In this document: positions 1 to 10,690 of the stretch, in pieces
Layout of the letters: each line of letters starts with the position of its first letter
Position numbering within the stretch: position 1 is the first letter of the stretch
Assembly (NCBI GenBank): GCA_021234155.1
Contig: JAJEKV010000003.1
Span: 10,354,413 to 10,418,412 of the forward strand
From: Isoetes taiwanensis
Taxonomy: Eukaryota > Streptophyta > Lycopodiopsida > Isoetales > Isoetaceae
Length of the DNA: 64,000 nt
Direction: 5' to 3'
Program-made: the position numbers and the translations under genes
Notes under the pieces: model-generated
Told to the model about the DNA's origin: nothing
The model's input: the letters and a program-made list of their open reading frames with translations, nothing else
The model's database searches: none

Positions 1-329
1 TTCCACCTCCACAATTCAACAAATATTGGACATATATAATGAAATAAAACCAAGTAGGGCATGTTTTTATATGTCTAAATGCATCCCAATTGGCTTACCA
101 AATCCAAAAGCAAAGCTATGGCCTACAGCTAGAGGATGACTTGTCCCTAACTTAGAGAAATTTGGTGAAATGTCCTAGAACTAGAGATACATGAGGCCAA
201 CACATATGGCCCAAAACTAAACAAGTTGATTGAATCAAGCCTTTCAGACAACAAGAATTGAATGTGACAAAACTGAACCATTGATAAAAAAAATTGATAC
301 AAGTTTTTGTAGGATGAATGTCCTTTACC

Positions 330-1783
330 AATGGTATTAGCAAGTGGTGCAATTAGACACATGGTCGGGAAGAGAATAGACTTTGACATAGACTTGCCCG
401 CCATTAACATTAGAATGGGAGCATAGGTCATGAACATAGGCAAGTATGATCTGATAATAGATATGGAATACCTTATCCCGCAAAGGCACCGATTGATTGC
501 GAGAACCGAAAGGTGACACTAACGGCACACAATGGCGTAACAATAGAAATAATGTGGTAAAGAAGTTACCCCAATCATGTAATGCATGTCTAGTAAGAAA
601 CTTCTTAAATGCACTAAGAGGGACGAATTGGCATATGTGAGGATAAAATAGCAAACAACTTTCCTAAGCAGGTAGTTAAGCTAGTCAAAGAGTTCCATGA
701 TCTGTTCTCGGACGAGATCAAAGAACTTCCTCTTTATAGGGGAGTCAAGTGTGAGATAGCACTCGAACCACCACCAAACCCATGAGTAAGGCCCGTGATA
801 GAATGACGACCCATGAACTAACAAAGCTGAAGAAGCAATTACAAGAACTCTTAGACTTAGGTTTCATAAGATATAACTCTCCATTTGGGACACCCATCTT
901 GTTTGTAAAGAAGGACGATGGGAGTTTGAGGCTGTGCATAGAATATCAGCAATTGAACAAGCACACCATAGAAAACAAGTATGCCTTACCAAGATCGGAT
1001 GATCTCATGGATCAGCTGCAAGGGGCAAAGTTCTTCTCCAAAATAGATTTGAGATCTAGCTACCACCAGACCAGGATTAAGGAAGAAGATATTCACAAGA
1101 TAGCCTTCAGGACAAGGTATGTCCATTATAATTCACGGTCATGCCATTTGGAGACTCATGAACGACATCTTTTGTAAGTTTCCAGATGATTTTGTCATTG
1201 TATTCTTCGATGACATTTTGGTCTATAGTAAAATATTGGAGGACCATGTCAAGCATTTGAGAAGGGTTCTCGAGAAGCTAAGAAGGCATCAACTTCATGC
1301 AAAGTTGTCCAAATATTGTCACTTTGCAACAACCAAGGGTACCTCGGACATGTGATATCCATTGATGGAACTGCAACAGATCCCGCGAAGATCCAGGCAG
1401 TAATAGAATGGCAAGCACCAAAAAATATCCATGAAGTGAGAAGCTTCTTGGGATTGGCAGGTTATTACATGAAGTTCGTGAAGAACTTCGTCAAGATAGC
1501 TATACCCTTGACAGATCTCACCAAAGTGCAGAAGATAAAGAATTGGGCGCATCATTGGCATAAGACGGCTCAAGAAGGGTTTGAGAAGTTGAAATAAGCC
1601 CTAACCACCGCCCTAGTCTTAGCACTCCCATGATTCGAAAAGACAAGTTGGTAGCCATAGATGCAAGTAAAATTGCAACCAATGCGATTCTAATGTAGGA
1701 AGAGAGAGTTTTAGCATACGACTCTCGCAAAGATTAATGATGTCAAAACACGCCACGCCGACTCATGATCGGTTGTTGCTAGC
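330..1783 (+). pseudogene. Ty3/gypsy pol remnant (protease C-term, RT, RNase H start), unit 1
   Basis: A degenerate pol fragment of a Ty3/gypsy retrotransposon. The C-terminal part of the aspartic protease is readable around 400-470 (INIRMGAEVMNIGKYD). Reverse transcriptase follows, with [12 protein letters not shown] near 1040 and the catalytic box as [10 protein letters not shown] near 1205, then the connection domain (FLGLAGYY near 1447). The start of RNase H is at 1640-1783, ending at the conserved THD motif. Stops and frameshifts break it into at least three frames, and the MPFG region is damaged near 1140. No gag, integrase or LTR belongs to it. Its protease resembles that of the antisense element at 30028-36608, so both are probably from the same lineage. 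Confidence 0.85.
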
Positions 1784-1930
1784 AGGCGGTGGGCACCCAC
1801 CTTTGGGGTAAAAGTTCGTGGGCTCTGAATATGCATGATGTCTGTAAAGAAGTGTGCAGCTACATCGGTATCTGAACCAGACGCTGTCTCCTGGACCCCG
1901 ACGAGCAGGGTAGCCCTTAAGCTCGAAATA
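1784..1930 (-). pseudogene. LINE-type ORF1 fragment, antisense, unit 1
   Basis: On the minus strand a segment reads DVAAHFFTDIMHI followed by a VGAHR-like motif. This parallels AASFFSQVMHIPADG...RVG of the sense ORF1 copy at 63510-63640. It covers only the part just before and at the start of the RRM-like domain. It abuts the RNase H end of the gypsy remnant, and the junction is the same in all three units, so it predates the array. Confidence 0.6.
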
Positions 1931-2680
1931 TCGCCAAAGGCTATTTTTTTAAACATTTGCATTTTTTTTTTCACTACTGTTGAGTAGGATCAATTAGGAG
2001 TGGTGCCAATAAAATATCGCCACCTTGTCTACAAAATTTCCCCATTTCATAAGTTAGCCTACGTCACTAAATGATGGATTCTTGGATTCGCTCCCATGTG
2101 AATTTTATTCTTGGTAATTATTCTAAAATTGCCCCTTAACTTCCAAAAATCATATAAAATTAATACAATTTTTTTTCTTGGTGAGTTTTTTGAATTGCCG
2201 TTTACCTCCAGGAAAAAAAAAAAGGAAAGGGAAAAAACCATGCATGTTACATGGATCTCATGATCCGGCTCCAACATCCAGGTATGCAATCCTGGAGTAT
2301 TTTTGCTTTTGGTCTGTTGTTTATCCAATAATAAAAAGATGACTGAAATCAAATCGGTTTGTGCTTGCCCACCATAATATGCAATTATGCCTCAGCTAAG
2401 TTTATGTACCTGTTGTTTAGCCCTTAGTGTGAAGCTATTAGCACCACGAGGTATGTTGTAGAGTAGTTATAGTTGGTTTGCTTACTCATTTTATCAGAAT
2501 ACTTGCCCACTTGATTTGGTTATGAGGCATTTGATTTTCTTACATTTTAGAGCAACATACCTTATCTTGGCTATCAGTTTTTTCTATTTTTTTGTTATCA
2601 TGATTATTTCTATGTACGTGCAACCAATCTAGGTAATACATGATGTATATGATTGTCTGTCTCTTGTATTTTAATCATCT
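1931..2680. other. A/T-rich conserved spacer, no gene recognised
   Basis: Long T and A runs and a CCATGCATGTTACATGG palindrome-like stretch near 2240. The segment is nearly identical in the three units (29000-29990 and 62356-63160). No reading frame of any family I recognise. Confidence 0.6.
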
Positions 2681-2779
2681 TGGGTGGCTATACCCCAAGA
2701 CTCGAATCTACTGTTAGTCCTAAGGGAAAACAATGGCCAGTGCTCGATCTTGGATGCCAAGATCATGCTCTGATACCAC
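2681..2779 (-). other. Remnant of chromovirus 5' leader with primer-binding site
   Basis: Read on the minus strand, TGGTATCAGAGC (complement of 2767-2778) lies one base after the LTR end. It is the usual plant LTR-retrotransposon primer-binding site for initiator Met-tRNA. About 85 bp of leader follow to the left, then homology switches abruptly to the unit backbone at about 2680 (after TTTAATCATC). The rest of the element and some left flank are deleted in unit 1. Confidence 0.85.
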
Positions 2780-4371
2780 TGTGACGTCCCCTACTCCTTA
2801 TACGATGCCCGCATCGTATTCGAAGGAGGAGCATTCCCCCTGGCAGCTGCCTGACAGGGGCCATCCACCTGACTCCACTCCCATGGGGGCAGAGCCAGCA
2901 AGGGAAGAGTGGATGTGTCATTCATCCGTCTTCCATCGGATCGACCTATTCAAGGAAGCGTAACAAACAAACGTGAGCACAACTAATAATATACAACACA
3001 ATCACCATAACCATAGCAACATCACAGAGTCAAGAATACCTTCATAACAATAATACAAAGGAAAGATTCTACCCGTGGCTCTGGACTCAAGGGGATGACT
3101 GACGGCTAGGCCTCCGAGTTCATTGCGCATGTAATTCATGGCAATGGATTTGGCTGGCATAGAACATGGCTTAGGGTAGTCCACTCCATCCGCCCTCCCC
3201 GCACACTTTGCGCAGTAGGCTGAAAAGTGTTGGGACTTGGCCGTAGGCCTCCGGGTGAATAGCCGAGGGGCTACTACTCACCGGGTTGCATCTCCCCAAC
3301 CCCGATGAGGCGTGAAGAGAGCTGCCTCTCCTCCGAGGTATCCATGCTCATCGCAGCGCTAGAGGGCCACCGCCCTTATTCGACTTGAACTCACCGGAAG
3401 GTCATATCCACCACCCCACGAAAATGTCGAGCTCATGCCTTGCCCACACGCAAAGGACAAGCCATTAAGCCTAGCCAAAGAAAGACCCCCGATAGGCTTT
3501 TACTACCGGAGGGGTCAGTCCCATGATGAGACAAGTTCCTCCTTATCAACCGCCTTTGCCCCTTCACCCACGACCTGTGTGGGCTCCCCGCGGCACGGGC
3601 CGCAATTATGTGGGAACTAAGGTGCTATGCTAGGAGCATCTTCTACACAGCCTTTTAGGTCTCTACCCCCTTCCCACAACAAGGAGATCACAGAGTGGAA
3701 TACATGCAATATCACGTAACGTAGATAGAGAATCATATCAATCTATCTACTTAAGGTTCATTCGTTAGAGTCTCGCATCTAGGGATCTACAAGGCTTCCG
3801 TAGATGATCCAACATACTAAATCGGCATATTGCCATGCCTAAAGATTTGCCTTTGCACAACGTAACAACTAGATACCTGCCTCCTTGGCTTGCTCCCCTG
3901 ATCCTTGGAAGGCCCATGCTCCCCGATCTTGCCGAAGACAAATGCTACTCAAAGAACTGTTGTGCAAATCCGACTTTTCGAGCCCCGCAATGCGATTTCG
4001 AAGCCTTACCTTGGCGAATTGGCCCGTGAAAGCCCTAATTAAGCGAAAGAGGAAAGGAGGCTCTAGAAAACCCTAATTGGCAAGTGAAAGGAGAGCTAGG
4101 GTCTAGGGTTTTAGCCCTTATATAGACCCTATCTAGGTTAGGGCATCCACATGGGCAAATGGCTTTAAGCCATTTGGAATTGATGAACAAGGAACCTTTT
4201 GTTGTGTATGTTTAATTACATACCCAACATCCAAGGTTGCCCCTAGGGTGCAACCTTTAGCTCCTAGGTGCAACGTTGTCCTATTCTCAAGTACATGTCA
4301 CTTGTGACATGTACGTGTGACGTGGCAGTATAATATACGTATTGGGGCGTATATTATGCTGGAACGTCACA
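2780..4371 (-). mobile_element. 5' LTR of a chromovirus (1.59 kb), unit 1
   Basis: A 1592-bp LTR in minus orientation with perfect inverted termini TGTGACGT...ACGTCACA. A primer-binding site directly abuts its left end, so this is the right-hand (5') LTR. A homologous LTR lies at 30028-31591 in unit 2. ATCAA follows its right end and matches the ATCAA before the left LTR in unit 2, giving a 5-bp target-site duplication split between units. The many short frames inside it are not coding. Confidence 0.88.
4119..4126 (-). promoter_or_regulatory. TATA box of the chromovirus LTR
   Basis: The minus strand reads TCTATATAAG inside the LTR, followed by a stretch rich in AAACCCTA-like motifs where transcription would start. 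The same box is kept in the unit 2 LTR at about 31343-31350. The position marks the probable U3/R boundary. Confidence 0.55.
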
Positions 4372-4376
4372 ATCAA
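4372..4376. other. Target-site duplication, right copy (ATCAA)
   Basis: ATCAA directly follows the LTR terminus ACGTCACA. The partner copy is at 30023-30027 in unit 2, before the left LTR of the same insertion. Confidence 0.7.
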
Positions 4377-4699
4377 ACTCTTCAAATTGGTGACGAATGA
4401 TGTTAAATATCGTGGTAGAAATCTAGGGTTTAGGCACCAATGTCTTTCGATTGTGGGATTAGACTATTACCTTGTTTTTCTAACGACCCATTATCTAGTC
4501 ATTTAGAAAATACAATATCTAAGCATTTTATCGCTCAATTATGGGTGTCACAATAAAGGTAAAATTAGGGTCCAATAAAAATTAATGCCTTAGGGTACTA
4601 CTAGATGGGTGTAATTTACATTTTTATTGCTGACACTAATCATCTTGGCTTTTGCTTGAGGATTTGTTGCCCACTGCCCATGCCGAGGTCCCGCCTTCT

Positions 4700-5315
4700 G
4701 AGTTTGGTAGGGCCACAGAACATGCATCGACCCTGACCTTGCGTAGTGTAGGAGATGGGTAACTCGCCTGCTACATATGAGGCTGCCTCTTTTTTCAGTC
4801 AGGTGATGCACATACCTGCCGACGGCATCCTTTCGGCCCAGCGGGTTGGAGCAGCACGGCCCGACCGCCCTCATCATCTCTTGGTCTCCGCTTTGATGCT
4901 CTTTCCGTGCTACACATCTTACGGCATGGCAATCATTTGAAGGGAACCACCTTCTCTGCTCAGAGGATTTGACCCCATCACGCCTTTGCGGCAGCGTAAA
5001 GAAGAGTTATGTCGAAAGTGCGCGAGGCTTGCCTACAACGGAAATGGGCAAGGTATAGGAGGGGAGGCCAGCTATCATTCGGGATCGGGTGGCGGGCTGA
5101 TCCCCGACAGCTTTGGCATAGCCACGGGCCCCCCGCTCTTTTGTTCGCTTCGGTTTCCTTTATTTGTGTGTTGTAACGGGCTTAAACCCCATGTTCTCGC
5201 TTTTTGGGCTTCGCCCTCTGCTCAACTAGGGTTTATGCCCCTTTGTTTGTTCTGGTCCCATAACCCGATTGGGTTCCGTGGACATTAAAATTTCTTCCTT
5301 CCTTTCTCTTGTGAA
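4700..5315 (+). mobile_element. ORF1-only LINE-like element, sense, unit 1
   Basis: Readable pieces: FFSQVMHIPADGILSAQRVG (4790-4850), then HILRHGNHLKGTTFS (4915-4960) in another frame. These resemble the RRM-like and C-terminal domains of type II (L1-style) ORF1 proteins, which bind RNA as chaperones. About 200 bp of 3' UTR follow, with hairpin GGGC-TTC-GCCC near 5208 and terminal stem-loop AACCC-GATT-GGGTT (5262-5275), ending at GGACATTAAAATTTC and a TTCC-rich tail. No reverse transcriptase ORF follows, as in every copy in the window. The frame is broken by indels. Confidence 0.65.
5262..5275 (+). other. 3'-terminal stem-loop of ORF1 element
   Basis: AACCC-GATT-GGGTT, 5-bp stem, about 10 bases before the element end. 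The same position in the antisense subfamily (11373-11387) has a different stem sequence but still pairs. Confidence 0.6.
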
Positions 5316-5593
5316 GACACATACGCCAATGTCTGGTAACTTGTATATTCATTATGTGAGCATTACGCTTAGAACTATATATGGTCATAACAAATATATA
5401 TTGTAGACCCAAATTTTACTTGAGAGAAAAGTATATATTTCATCGTTTGATGGATGAAAGATTCGCCAAGGTTGCTAAAACTCAAATTGAAGCCCGAAAT
5501 AAAATCGCCAACATAACTAATCGGAAAAAACTAAGATTCGCCTCACATTCTAAATTACACCTATGAAAATTTGGGTTTAAGGGCTACCTTGCC
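5316..5593. other. Short spacer, no gene recognised
   Basis: A/T-rich sequence between the ORF1 element and module R, repeated at about 36946-37236 in unit 2. I see no recognisable feature. Confidence 0.5.
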
Positions 5594-7421
5594 GATGAGG
5601 CGCAGGTTCAAATGCCGATCTTGCCCAGGCGGGTCCGAACCCCAACAATAGAGGCTAAGTAATTGCTCTAAACAAATGCATGAAAGTAACCCAAAACAAG
5701 GTGCTATCAAAGCTGATAGGCAAGTTTGTAGAGAATCAGCCTAAGCATTGGGCCAAGAGTTAAAAAGATGGTTCTCTTAGTGAAGGTTATTATAATTCCG
5801 TAGAAGTTATATCAATGGGTTGTGCACAATAATGTATTTGGTGTGCAAGCAGCTATGTTATTAACATTAACGTGTAGAGATAGTAAATCATTTTATATAT
5901 GATCTCCTTAAGGAATTCTTTTTTTATTGGGCCTGTAGCTTAGACGGTTTGAACCGAATGACACATGATGAAAATATAATTCGTGATGCATTATAACCAT
6001 GCATAAACTTTTGTTGCTTCTTGATATGCTATGGGAGTCTTGCCATTATAATATCACGTTATAAATATTTGTCACATTACGTACATTTAAATTCCTCTTT
6101 GAGTTTTTTTCTCAAGGTATATTCAAGTATTTTGTTAGCAATGCAAATAGATATTATGTTTAAGGGTTTGAATGTGTGACTTTTATGTGCACGATTTTTT
6201 CACTTCTAATCGCTATCCCCATCCTAATTTTTCCTTTGACAAAAATAAAAAAAGTCTATGGACCGTTGATTTCGTCATTCAACAGAAAAAAAAGGTCTGT
6301 ACATGTGTCAAGGTTGGCTTCCAGGCCTCGCCTGAACCATAGAGGAAAAAAGAAAAGAAGAATAGAAATGAAGAAGTATGGAGAAGCCCGAGAGCAATTG
6401 AATCTCCCCCGGCACGATCGCATTTCTTGTAAACAAGAAAATTGCAGTTCATTGCATGCATTGTTGATTAACTTCTATGAGTTTTCTATGCTACTTAATT
6501 TCTACAGTTATGGTTCTTAAGGAGGTCCAAATCCTAGGACTGCCATGGCAAATGGAACCTTGCCTTACTGCTAAATTTTAGGTTCATATCAGCTTTGATG
6601 TTGTGCTCTATAAGTCCAACCCAAAAACAAAATGTGCTCAATGAAATCTGGCTTTCTATTTAAAAGCTGGCCTCTATTCCTTGCAAATGTTGACTTCCAA
6701 TAGTTGTAAATGTTTGGCAACAAGGACATCTATTTCATCTCTAAATCCCCTCGAATAATATAATATGGCAACAAATTCAACATTTCATGAATCACGAACA
6801 ACATAATTTATCACCGCACTTTATGTAGGAGAAAACATAGGCTCATGTAGACACGAGACTATACAAACAAGGGAATGTTATCTCCAAAATATACACATAA
6901 ACACCTATCAACCATGCACACATGTTACGCATATAGAAGGAACATCTGACTTGAAGAATAACTTAAAAGGAGCTTGACTGACAATCCTACATATATTTTA
7001 ATTGCAAAGATCCTCGAATGATGGATTAGGTCTAAGACCAGATTTTCATTGCATTAAAATATGGATCCACGATCCCTCTAAGAGTTGATGTGCAAAGGCT
7101 TACTTATGAACTTGTTGCAAGAAACAAAAATTCTTAGCATTCTTTATGAGCTGCATGAAACAAAAATTTGGAAAATACATGTCTGCCCGGGTTTTGAAGG
7201 AGATGATTCCTATTTCATTCAAATCACGTAACATTCCGCAGGTGGAAGATCAGCCGTTCCGCAGCTTCCCATCTCTTTCGAAATGGTCTTCTTCATCCGC
7301 CGCCCCGGTGGCGGCAAAGCTAATGATCGACATGGATTTCCTTGCATCGAGATATTTGCTTGGATGGCCCCGTATAAATAGCACATTTTGCCCTAATCAA
7401 TCAATATTTTGTTGCATTTTG
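5594..7421 (+). repeat. Module R, copy 1 (1.8 kb direct repeat with TATA box), unit 1
   Basis: This segment recurs about 6-8 kb downstream in two parts (11931-12210 and 13934-15550) that are split by an ORF1-only element. Its right edge is sharp in both copies: homology ends after TTGTTGCATTTTG. A TATAAATA box sits about 45 bp before that edge, followed by TTTGCCCTAATCAATC. A frame of 114 codons at 6176-6520 is open here and in unit 2 but disrupted in the downstream copy, so I do not call it a gene. Confidence 0.8.
7373..7380 (+). promoter_or_regulatory. TATA box at end of module R, copy 1
   Basis: GTATAAATAG in a C-rich context (GGCCCCG before it), retained in all four module copies of the window (7373, 15502, 40262, 48050). 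It would place transcription start near the module edge. Downstream of this copy no forward gene is recognised. Confidence 0.4.
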
Positions 7422-8092
7422 CATTTTCATGGCTTTTTACTTAAAATGTTAAGCCTAGCATTGCATGTATCATTCTCGGTCATTTAGTAATTTCCTCACC
7501 ACGAACTTGGACGAAAGTTACCAAATCAAGCCCGAGTATTGTTCATGGCCTATAAGTTCATGGCTTTTTATACAAGCGCTGCATTTCAAGCATGGCTTTA
7601 CAACTACCGCTACATATAAGCTGAAATATCTTATTCCACATGTCCGTCATTTTTGGCTTTGTTGTAACATTTCGTAGCATCTTCCAAATTGGATTTACTT
7701 GCTGCAAAGTGATCTCTAATAATGTAATCTTTTGCGCTTTCAGCTCAAGGGTTCTATACTTAGCTCCCATAAAGCATGTACCTTATGGTTTGTCCCAAAA
7801 AACGCTTTTCTTAGTCGCACATTTCAAGTATTCTAACAGTCCGAAATGCTCCATGTCTCATGCATGCTTGATTTTTGAATTTGCCCGTGATGATTTATAG
7901 AAGACAAAACTATCATTCATAAATCATTGCTGCGTAATCTTTGCATGTTTAAGTAACAATTGGTCGATTTTTTCTCGCGGCAAGTCCGATTGCAATATCT
8001 CCACCGGGTCGTAGAAGTATCCGGGTGTATTCTTGAAGGAAGCCGGTATATTTTGTTGCTCGACAAATAATAAGCAAAGAAACATATATGGA
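7422..8092 (-). pseudogene. Unrecognised antisense gene-like fragment, unit 1
   Basis: On the minus strand, several frame pieces look protein-like and recur in unit 2 (40311-40962): a segment with RWRYVQSDLREKIDQLLLKH (unit 2, near 40870), one with FMNDSFVFYKSS (7890-7920), and one with MGAKYRTLELKAQKITLLE (7710-7770). They lie in different frames separated by stops or possible introns. I do not recognise the family. Plain chance frames in low-divergence repeats remain possible. Confidence 0.25.
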
Positions 8093-8345
8093 ACTAAGAT
8101 GCTTTAGGAGTAGAATAACAAATAATATTTTTGCCGGAAACTCGAGTTGTTATATGAATGTTCTATATATTATAAATTCTAATCCTTCTAATGTTTTAAA
8201 TTTCCGTAATACATCCGCATAGGGCATATATGGAACTAAGATGCTTTAGGAGTAGAATAATGAGCAATATTTCTGCTGAAACTCATAGATCCGTTATGTA
8301 AATTATCTATATATTATGAATCTTACTCTCTTACACTCCTCGAGA
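8093..8345 (+). repeat. 132-bp tandem duplication, unit 1
   Basis: CATATATGGAACTAAGATGC begins at 8093 and again at 8225. The two copies are diverged by substitutions and indels. The same pair is at 40963 and 41106 in unit 2. Confidence 0.8.
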
Positions 8346-8640
8346 GGTGAGAAGTTCAAATGTTGTAGTAAAAGAAGCAAATGTTGTTTGCAAGTCGTGG
8401 CATCTTCCTATTGGATTAAAGAAAATTTCAATTCTTTCATACTTTTGCAAAGTGAGAAGTCTAAATATTGTAGTTCTATGAGCAATGTGTTTCTCTATTT
8501 GAGGCTTAGAAGAAGCATACTTGTATACAAGTCTCAACTCCCACACTCTAAAATTCCATACTTTTGCAAAGGTGACAAGTTCAACTGTCAGAGTTGTATT
8601 TTCAATGGTTGTGTTGTATGCAAGTTTCAACATCAAAACT
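8343..8640. repeat. Degenerate repeats of about 110-120 bp, unit 1
   Basis: Three diverged repeats share GTGAGAAGTTCAAATGTTG-like cores at about 8347, 8450 and 8570. The last two are preceded by CATACTTTTGCAAAG. A forward frame of 128 codons at 8316-8702 and an antisense frame at 8331-8636 are by-products, and both are broken in unit 2 (41210-41530). Confidence 0.6.
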
Positions 8641-8702
8641 ATAGACTTATAACATCTATAAATTGGTCATGTTGTTCTTTTTGTCCATATAATGTAGAGT
8701 AA

Positions 8703-9474
8703 TGTACGTAAGTCATGACATAGGATAATGACGAGGGATACACTTCTACAGTCCACTACAGTAATGTATTATACTCTCCAAACTTCATAATGGGAAACCT
8801 TAAAAATTTGACATGCATCTTTGTCCATGCTATTCTTTGACTTGTGTGTAGTTGAACAAAAGAGCCTCAATTTGCTAACAACCATCAAAACATACTCAAA
8901 ATCATGACAAATTCCTACTCAAATTACGAGTCTCAAAATTCATGTTTCATTCATCTTTTACATAAGTTGCCTACCCAATTCCACGAATTGCACAAACTAG
9001 ATTCTAGAATGGGGCTCGTGATAAAACCAACAAACCGCCCGCTAGATAGGCTTCTCATTCATCTCAGCAGATTTTCTACAATGGTGGACAGTGGGTAGCT
9101 GCACACATGCGAACTACCCACGAAAAATAGAGGGAAAATCCAATTATATCATTTGGACCCCAAAAATACAATGCTAATAGACGTGTGGGTTGGTGTACCG
9201 CCGAAGCTTATCACCGGATTAAAAAACCCTCCCCTTTGGGTTTTCGAGGAAAACCCTAGTGATAAGCCTTTGGCAAGGGCTTGGACAAACGTAAGACATA
9301 GAAATCGCCCCCCAAAACCCACGCCAGAGAAGTCGAAACATATGCCGCCGCCAACCCAGACTTGCACATCACCAACACAACAAAACGAGAGAAAACAAAC
9401 CTCCCAGAGTGGAGGGGCTGATCACGCGTGCCATGCGACAAAAAACAAAAACCTCTTCAAATAGAGGGGCTGGT
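8703..9474. other. Spacer, no gene recognised
   Basis: Contains GAGTCTCAAAATTCATG and TTGCCTACCCAATTCCACGA (8929-8985), both echoed at 10796-10850, so part of this stretch is an older local duplication. The rest, including C/A-rich sequence at 9180-9470, gives no recognisable protein. Confidence 0.5.
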
Positions 9475-9660
9475 CACCGCGCCTAAAAAAGAAGCGGGAC
9501 TTCCAAAACTAGAAAGGGCATGAGAAGAGGAAGTGCATGCATGCATGCAAAATGCATGCTCCCCTATTCTAGAATGTCGATCCGATGTCTCTGTCTCGAT
9601 CGATGGGATTTCTAGAATTGGGCTCGCATGAAACCAACAAACCGCCCGAATACCGAGAAC
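9475..9660 (+). repeat. Direct repeat flanking LINE fragment, left copy
   Basis: Shares ACCGCGCCTAAAA, GAGAAGAGGAAG, a GCATGCATGC run and ATTCTAGAATGTCGATCCGA with 10525-10690, on the other side of the LINE 3' end. The order of the blocks differs slightly between copies, so rearrangement occurred. Confidence 0.6.
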
Positions 9661-9769
9661 TTCCTTAACAAACCGGAATCGAGGACTAAGGTCACGGATG
9701 ATGGCTAAAGAAGAGCCAAAGCCGAAAAGGACATGCCACAAAGATGAAAGAAACGCCAAATTGGCCAAA

Positions 9770-10475
9770 CCAAGCAGAAGAAAATGGCCTTTGGTGGTAC
9801 CAAAGAATCAACGTAAAGTAGTTTGAACCGGGTTTGGGACAAGTTACTTCATCCAAAGTTATCGGGCTTTGTGGTGGCGATCATCCATAGATGTGTGCGC
9901 GTCAATGTTTTGGTCCACAAATTTCGTCCTGAGGTGCCTGGGACATGCCCTTTATGTGCTCAGAGGGATGAGACAATCGAGCATTGTTTCTTCTTATGCC
10001 AGCATGCTAGACCGGCTTGGTTGTGGCTTCGTAGTCTTTTTTTATTGCAGCTTTGAATAGTCAACAAGTCTTATTGGCGTTGTACCCAAGTTCTTGGGAC
10101 AATATGGCAAAGAGGGCATTTCACTTAGCTTCAAAGATGGATCATTTGGTCAACGTGGAAAAGAAGAAACCTCTTTATTTTCAAGGGCCATATAGAGCCC
10201 CCGATGCTCAAGTGCTTATTGAAGCTAAGCAACGATCGTCAAAAGTGTATATATCTTCCTCCGTAAAGGATGAAGTGAAGAATCGTATTTGGGTACACTA
10301 TCTCCAAATTAACACTTATATGTAACTCATTTACATGTTGTGTGCTGTAAGGTGGCGGGTGGTTTTGCTCAATGGACAATTCCTCCACTGGGTTTTCAGT
10401 CCCCCCATCTCTGTTGCTCGTTTCTGATGATTAATAAAGTTTCACGTCCTTCCAAAAAAAAAAAAAAAAAAAAAA
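9770..10475 (+). pseudogene. LINE (non-LTR) ORF2 3' end with zf-RVT domain and poly(A), unit 1
   Basis: The reading frame from about 9800 encodes a zinc-binding domain typical of plant LINE reverse transcriptases (zf-RVT): CPLCAQRDETIEHCFFLCQH with preceding LLHPKLS...HRCV. After a frameshift near 10050 about 90 further codons follow, ending at 10325. Polyadenylation signal AATAAA is at 10433-10438 and a run of 22 A at 10454-10475. The reverse transcriptase core and endonuclease are missing, as expected for a 5'-truncated insertion. Unit 2 has the same fragment with a shorter A-run. Confidence 0.85.
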
Positions 10476-10524
10476 GCCCCTTCCCCTTCCCCGCCTGAAA
10501 CAATTCAAAGAGAATAAGGTAATC

Positions 10525-10690
10525 ACCGAGAGAAGAGGAAGCCGATGAGACGTTGATGCGTAACCGCGCCTAAAATAGCGAACTCCCAACCGTAAAGGGC
10601 ATATGCCCGCATGCATGCACGCAAGACATGCATGCTCGCCCCATTCTAGAATGTCGATCCGATGTCTCGGATCGATGGGATTGTCTTTAT
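10525..10690 (+). repeat. Direct repeat flanking LINE fragment, right copy
   Basis: Matches 9475-9660 in several blocks, including ATTCTAGAATGTCGATCCGA and GCATGCATGC. Also present at 43440-43620 in unit 2. Confidence 0.6.

Noticed and set aside
2733-4076. Forward frames of 60-76 codons in this stretch
   Set aside because: They lie inside the chromovirus LTR, on the strand opposite to its transcription, and change frame in unit 2.
6176-6520. 114-codon forward frame conserved at 37783-38127
   Set aside because: The sequence is nearly identical between array copies anyway, and the more diverged module copy at 14216 has indels in it and is partly deleted at 47222. No family resemblance.
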